Shown here: one piece after another, positions 60,779-64,000 of the stretch | How positions within the stretch are numbered: position 1 is the stretch's first letter | Layout of the letters: every line of letters begins with the position of its first letter | Assembly (NCBI GenBank): GCA_964387685.1 | Contig: CAYLXK010000029.1 | Coordinates: 1-64,000, forward strand | Reading direction: 5' to 3' | DNA: 64,000 nucleotides | Origin: Bryobacter sp964387685 | GTDB taxonomy: Bacteria; Acidobacteriota; Terriglobia; Bryobacterales; Bryobacteraceae | Translations under genes and position numbers: made by a program | The notes under the pieces: generated by a model | The model's database searches: none | Told to the model about the DNA's origin: nothing | Seen by the model: the letters and a program-made list of their open reading frames with translations, nothing else

Positions 60779-61233
60779 TTCTTAAGCGACTGGCTGTGTG
60801 GCTATTAGAGGCCCTTGTCACAACGGCATTGCTGGGCGTCCTCTTTGGCGCTTTGTCGTCGCCCGATCTGAGTGCGTTCATCAACCTGCTCCCTGGAGCA
60901 TGGGCATTAGCGTTCGGCGTGGGGGCCATATTGTTCTTGCATGGCTACTATCTGACAACGGCACTGGCAGGCGTGGTCTGGAGAAGCCAGAAATTGTGGC
61001 TGTACCCGGCGATCACAGCGACACTTTTCGTAATCCACACTCATATCGTCTTCTTCCGATTGAAGCCGGATTTAAGTTCATCAGGCAAAGCAGCGGAGCT
61101 TCCATTCCTTATTGGTGGTGTGTGCATCGTTCTTGCTTGTACCTTCAGCGGCAACTGGCTTCTTCGGAATTGGACACGCTCAAGCAACAACCCGCAGGGT
61201 GCACTACCCACAAATCCGCCACGTTTAGCATGA
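60769..61233 (+). CDS. Four-helix membrane protein, putative immunity for tip C
   Basis: 154 residues. Hydrophobic segments at about 8-30, 40-65, 77-95 and 110-130. Paralogue of the 59495 protein: shared KRLAVWLLE/KRVSVWLGE start, GYYLTTALAGVVWRSQKLWL and YPAITATLFVIHTHIVFF. The start lies 10 nt inside the tip C gene, as in pair B. Presumed inner-membrane immunity protein; the family is not one I recognise. The stop overlaps the ATG of the next cassette remnant (ATGA). Confidence 0.78.
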   Translation: MQLILKRLAVWLLEALVTTALLGVLFGALSSPDLSAFINLLPGAWALAFGVGAILFLHGYYLTTALAGVVWRSQKLWLYPAITATLFVIHTHIVFFRLKPDLSSSGKAAELPFLIGGVCIVLACTFSGNWLLRNWTRSSNNPQGALPTNPPRLA

Positions 61234-61289
61234 CAAGCCAATGTTTCAGTACGACGGCGACCTACGGGTATGGCGTACCCGTAGGCCAG
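61230..61289 (+). repeat. 60-bp cassette linker, copy 2, with a 10-bp hairpin
   Basis: Homologous in position and length to 59912-59971. It contains a perfect inverted repeat CCTACGGGTA (61261-61270) and TACCCGTAGG (61276-61285) with a 5-nt loop; the first copy has no such hairpin. Confidence 0.65.
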
Positions 61290-61364
61290 TTCACCGGCAA
61301 GGAACGGGATCAAGAGACGGGGTTGGACAACCCAGGCATGATCGGTTGGACGAACTTCCCATGA
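61230..61364 (+). pseudogene. Rhs tip D remnant with the toxin deleted
   Basis: 44 codons: MTSQCFSTTATYGYGVPVGQ, FTGKERDQETGLD, then an abrupt jump to NPGMIGWTNFP and stop. The rest of the core (YFGARYY...DPxG) and the toxin body are gone, leaving what looks like the last dozen residues of the toxin. The stop overlaps the start of the Imm11-like gene, as for an intact pair. Confidence 0.75.
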
Positions 61365-61990
61365 TGAAGATCGAGCAGCGAGGTTGGGCGCGCCCTATCC
61401 CCTACGGCACATCGGAGGAAACATCGATTGTGCTTGATAGGGCGAGCCACGATGACTTCAGTGCTTGGGATTTCGTGAGCTGTGCTCCAATGCCAAACTG
61501 GCCGGTCGATGCACGGATGTCGTGTACCGAGTTGGAGGGCGACCGCAAGCCTGACGATGTGGTCCCGAACCACCTGGGGATCATGGTGGTTTCGCAAAGA
61601 TGTCGAGAGGCCCTCTTAACGGTGCCGGGCGCGGGCGACTGTGTTCAGTTCCTGCCGCTGCGCCTCGATTATCTTGCGAACGATCTCGGCGTGTACTACG
61701 CCGTCAACGTCCTGAAATCTATTTCAAGTCTCGACCGAGAGCGATCTCGCTATAACGTGTACACGTCGCTCGATGGAGGCGGTCAGCCAGTGGGCAGCGT
61801 GAAGTCAATCCGGAATCTCGTCTTGCTCCCTGGATTGCTTAAGCCGGATGTTCCGGTATTCAGGCTACAGGAAATGCCGGAGTGGGTTCTCTTCAGCCCA
61901 TCGGTGAGGAATGCCCTGGCCTCCGCAGGTGTGACGGGCTTCGAATGGTGGGAAGTGGCCCTGTCCTCCGATCCGGGTTATACGCAGTAA
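61361..61990 (+). CDS. Imm11-like (DUF1629) immunity protein, orphan
   Basis: 209 residues, cytoplasmic. The pattern HLGIMVVSQRCREALLTVPG, then VQFLPLRLDYLANDLGVYYA, VNVLKSISSLDRERS, FRLQEMPEWVLFSPSVRNAL and ASAGVTGFEWWEV follows the Imm11/DUF1629 immunity family. The start overlaps the tip D stop by 4 nt. Its toxin has been deleted, so it now could only protect against a matching toxin from neighbours. Confidence 0.78.
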   Translation: MMKIEQRGWARPIPYGTSEETSIVLDRASHDDFSAWDFVSCAPMPNWPVDARMSCTELEGDRKPDDVVPNHLGIMVVSQRCREALLTVPGAGDCVQFLPLRLDYLANDLGVYYAVNVLKSISSLDRERSRYNVYTSLDGGGQPVGSVKSIRNLVLLPGLLKPDVPVFRLQEMPEWVLFSPSVRNALASAGVTGFEWWEVALSSDPGYTQ

Positions 61991-62646
61991 CCACGCCGAA
62001 TCAACAGGTTCGCGGGAGTCGGCGTGAAGAGGCCATTCGTAGAATCAACAGGTTACCGGCGCGTATAACCTTGCAGCTCTCCGCTAAGCTCCGAAAATCG
62101 CGCAAGCCTCACGCGTGCAACAGGTTACCGCCGTATAACTTCGTATAACCGAAAGAGCGAAAAAGCCGCCTATGGCGGCTGAAAAGTGGGGTGACACGTC
62201 ACCGCGAGCGGGGCACTTTGGCACCCGGGAAGTCTCCGTATGCAAGGTGCCCGTGACCCGTATGCGCAAGTGGTTGATGCCGCAAGGGATAGCGCCTAAA
62301 ATCTGGCCCGACATCCGTAGACTTCTTTATGTTCCACTACCGGGGTGGTGGAACTGCGGTCTGCGCCTTTACAGAAAGCTTCTGTAAGGGCGGTTCTGGG
62401 CGTCTGTAGCTCTAAGTGGTTGCAGGGATGCGAGTTAACCACGAAAGCCGCCTCGCCGATACAGACGCTTCTTTATGTTCCACTACCAGGGCTGATGGCA
62501 GGGTGGACGGCCGACGGAAGGCTGCTGCTTAGAAAACGTTGGAGTATCTTAGAACTTCCTGGAATGCCGGCCGGGGTGTTAGAACTCTTCAGAGCTTCTT
62601 AGAAGAACTTGGAACGTTCCTTTTTCCCGCCCTTGGGGGCGGCGGT
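61991..62646. repeat. Non-coding repeat-rich region after the Rhs array
   Basis: No convincing gene in 656 bp. CAACAGGTT occurs at 62002, 62046 and 62118 (first two as GAATCAACAGGTT); CGTATAAC recurs at 62062, 62132 and 62142. A 20-bp direct repeat, CTTCTTTATGTTCCACTACC, is at 62322-62341 and 62468-62487. Hairpins: AGCCGCC/GGCGGCT (62164-62180, with five T on the minus strand), GTTCCACTACC/GGTGGTGGAAC (62331-62354) and CCTTTACAGAA/TTCTGTAAGGG (62366-62390). CTTAGAA recurs between 62530 and 62605. It may be an attachment or resolution region of a mobile element. Confidence 0.6.
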
Positions 62647-62901
62647 TTAGCGATACGCCTCGGAGCGGTGGCGGACGCCGAAGATGCGCATATCGTTGTC
62701 CTCGAGGGCGAATAGGACGCGGTAGTCGCCGAGACGCAGGCGGAAAGAGCCTGCCATGTCGCCGTGCAAGGGAGCGACATCGCCACCGCCGGTGAGGGCG
62801 TAGTGAAGGATGCCGTCGAAGATACGCATGGCGGTGGGACGGTCCAGGCGGCGCACGTCGGCCTTGGCTTCATCGAGCCACTCAATACGGTAGGGCGGCA
62901 C
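62647..62901 (-). CDS. RelE/ParE-type toxin
   Basis: 84 residues from a GTG overlapping the antitoxin stop (TAGTG). RelE/ParE fold pattern: PYRIEWLDEAKADVRRLDRP at the N-terminus, then SFRLRLGDYRVLFALEDNDM and the terminal IFGVRHRSEAYR. RelE members cut mRNA on the ribosome, ParE members poison gyrase; which applies is not clear. Last gene of a minus-strand XRE-antitoxin-toxin operon. Confidence 0.85.
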   Translation of the reverse strand: MPPYRIEWLDEAKADVRRLDRPTAMRIFDGILHYALTGGGDVAPLHGDMAGSFRLRLGDYRVLFALEDNDMRIFGVRHRSEAYR

Positions 62902-63149
62902 TACTTGCTCAGCGGGAAATCTTCCGGCTTCATGCCGAACTCGGCCAGCACGTCGTCCATGGGAATGCCTTTGCCGCTGGCAAAGAAGGCTTGGCCTTCA
63001 TGGAAGCGGCGGCGGTCCTCATCGCTGACTGGTTCATTGTCATCGAGCATGACTTCGAGGAGGGAGAGGACGGCGCCGAGCTTGGCGGGGGGAAGCTGAT
63101 CGAGCAAGGCGTGGGCTTGCTTGCGTTCTTGTTGGAGGTCGAGGGCCAT
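62901..63149 (-). CDS. Antitoxin partner of the RelE-type toxin
   Basis: 82 residues, acidic and helical (QERKQAHALLDQLPPAKLGA, VLSLLEVMLDDNEPVSDEDR). No DNA-binding motif is evident, which may explain the separate XRE regulator upstream. The toxin starts inside its stop codon. The C-terminal IPMDDVLAEFGMKPEDFPL is typical of small RelE partners. Family assignment rests mainly on context. Confidence 0.8.
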   Translation of the reverse strand: MALDLQQERKQAHALLDQLPPAKLGAVLSLLEVMLDDNEPVSDEDRRRFHEGQAFFASGKGIPMDDVLAEFGMKPEDFPLSK

Positions 63150-63154
63150 GAGGG

Positions 63155-63535
63155 TTACTTCCTTTCGCCGCCGTTAGAGACCGTCTGCCAGCGGCGGGCT
63201 TCGTGCTTGAGAAGCATGCCTTCGAGCAAGGAACAGACGACGCGCTTCTCTTCTTCATCAAAGTGTGAGACGGCCTCGAACTGCAAGCGGAGATCCTCGT
63301 CGGGGCCGCGTTCGTCTTTGCCGAAAAGGAGCAGATCCGCACTCACTTGGAGAACGGTGGCGAGCTTGCGGATGACATCGAGCGTGGGTTGGGAGGAGCC
63401 GGCTTCGTAGCGGCGTAACTGGACGACGTGAGTGCCGACGCGCTCGGCGAGTTGCGCCTGGGTGAGGCTGTGGCGTTTGCGGAGCTCAGCGAGCCGTTGG
63501 GGGAAATCGGGAGGAGAAGCGGCCGTGACGCTCAC
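63155..63535 (-). CDS. XRE-type helix-turn-helix regulator
   Basis: 126 residues from a GTG at 63535, chosen because the upstream frame is unlike the family. HTH at about 12-65: FPQRLAELRKRHSLTQAQLA, ERVGTHVVQLRRYEAGSSQP and TLDVIRKLATVLQVSADLLL. The C-terminal part (FDEEEKRVVCSLLEGMLLKH) may dimerise. It is 5 nt upstream of the antitoxin gene, so probably autoregulates the three-gene operon through the palindromes at 63587-63618. Confidence 0.87.
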   Translation of the reverse strand: MSVTAASPPDFPQRLAELRKRHSLTQAQLAERVGTHVVQLRRYEAGSSQPTLDVIRKLATVLQVSADLLLFGKDERGPDEDLRLQFEAVSHFDEEEKRVVCSLLEGMLLKHEARRWQTVSNGGERK

Positions 63536-63586
63536 ATGACCAAGATACAAGATAAGGGGGGAGAACAGAAGCGTTGACGTGGAGAG

Positions 63587-63618
63587 AGCATATGCTGACC
63601 AAGGGATAACGCATATGC
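63587..63618. promoter_or_regulatory. Paired GCATATGC palindromes upstream of the XRE operon
   Basis: The palindrome AGCATATGCT is at 63587-63596 and GCATATGC recurs at 63611-63618, 23 bp apart (about two helical turns). They lie 52-83 bp upstream of the XRE start, suiting an operator bound by two dimers. Binding by the XRE protein is inferred. Confidence 0.5.
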
Positions 63619-63664
63619 TTGTTGACGGCAATCTCATCTGCAACCCGTTTTGGGAGATCTTCTA

Positions 63665-64000
63665 ATGGCCAGAGTCCCCGACAAAAAAATTGACCGGCTA
63701 AAGAAAGGAGTGGCGCTGGAGCGGCTGGTGCTGGGCTTTGGGGTGGAACTGAAGCGGCACGGGGCGGAGTTGTCGGGCGATGTCCGTTCATGACGACAAG
63801 ACCCCGAGATTGGTGGTGTCGCCGAAGACGAATCTGTGGCATTGGCTGGGGAAGTGCAACATGGCCGGCTCGACCATCGACTGGGTGATGAAGACCAAGG
63901 AGTGAGCTTCCGGCATGCGGTGGAGTCGTTGCGGGTGGATCATTCTTCTTTAGCCGCTGGCGAAGCTCGCGTGGTGAAGTAGGGCACGACGGCGAAGCTC
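63665..64000 (+). pseudogene. DnaG-type primase (CHC2) N-terminal fragment, frameshifted
   Basis: The ATG at 63665 reads MARVPDKKIDRLKKGVALER, then LVLGFGVELKRHGAELSGD, and stops at 63793. Other frames continue the homology: HDDKTPRLVVSPKTNLWHW, then LGKCNMAGSTIDWVMKTKE, stop near 63905, and SFRHAVESLRVDHSSLAAG, then EARVVK. CHC2 primases have CPFHxDKxPSxxVxPxxxxWHCxGC; here CPFH is broken by base losses and the WHC Cys is Trp. At least two frameshifts, so inactive. The fragment runs to the window edge. Confidence 0.72.

Noticed and set aside
62135..62147. ATAACTTCGTATA, identical to one 13-bp arm of loxP
   Set aside because: Only a single arm; the inverted second arm and 8-bp spacer are absent. 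It is explained by two direct CGTATAAC units separated by TT.
62345..62602. 85-codon open frame in the repeat region
   Set aside because: It runs through hairpins and one copy of the direct repeat; no ribosome site and no recognisable composition.

Overview
The window looks like a high-GC chromosome fragment from an Acidobacteriota bacterium of the Solibacter/Bryobacter type (Bryobacterales). The grounds are: a secreted protein (9284-12334) ending in the C-terminal module typical of Solibacter; a 1237-residue TonB-type receptor with an N-terminal carboxypeptidase-regulatory-like domain; paired DUF1549/DUF1501 exported proteins; an ECF sigma factor coupled to a TPR-tailed Ser/Thr kinase; and many YVTN, NHL and PQQ-type beta-propellers. 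No rRNA, tRNA or CRISPR array was seen. Taxonomy is inferred from gene content only.

Layout. 1-4682: ABC-F ATPase end, SMP-30-like propeller, VIT/VWA protein, hypothetical gene. 4771-9243: a ruined Rhs locus (C-terminal core, TPR gene, N-terminal/middle part, Phd/VapC-type toxin-antitoxin pair, further YD-repeat remnant). 9284-19141: secreted propeller, transposase scrap, cupin, sigma/anti-sigma pair beside a Fur-family regulator, large TonB-type receptor. 19374-24251: FHA-GAF-phosphatase, and a partial Tad/Flp pilus operon (cpaB-tadB-tadC). 24358-34121: DUF885 lipoprotein, then a tightly coupled DUF1549-DUF1501-Ig-like-esterase operon. 34096-39863: regulators, small enzymes, nuoB, pgeF, cyclophilin. 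39909-49486: periplasmic redox and propeller genes (two PQQ-type propellers, cytochrome c-helix-hairpin-helix protein, YVTN lipoprotein, di-haem peroxidase, cupredoxin-like lipoprotein, propeller/phosphoesterase). 49610-56655: sigma/kinase pair, Nramp-related transporter, RidA-like/NTF2-like protein, larA.

56747-61990 is the most interesting part: a same-strand array of four displaced Rhs tips. Each starts at or upstream of the conserved TGKERD core motif and is followed by its own immunity-type gene: (A) toxin plus Imm27-like; (B) and (C) two paralogous unrecognised toxin tips, each overlapping by exactly 10 nt a paralogous four-helix membrane protein; (D) a tip whose toxin has been deleted but whose Imm11-like partner survives. 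B/C look like a toxin-immunity family with a membrane immunity protein that I cannot assign to any named family.

61991-64000 holds repeat-rich non-coding DNA, a RelE-type toxin-antitoxin operon with an XRE regulator and palindromic upstream sites, and a decayed DnaG-type primase fragment, consistent with an old mobile element. Together with the transposase scrap and Rhs debris, this shows two accessory zones (about 4.7-9.3 kb and 56.7-64 kb) inside otherwise ordinary chromosome.
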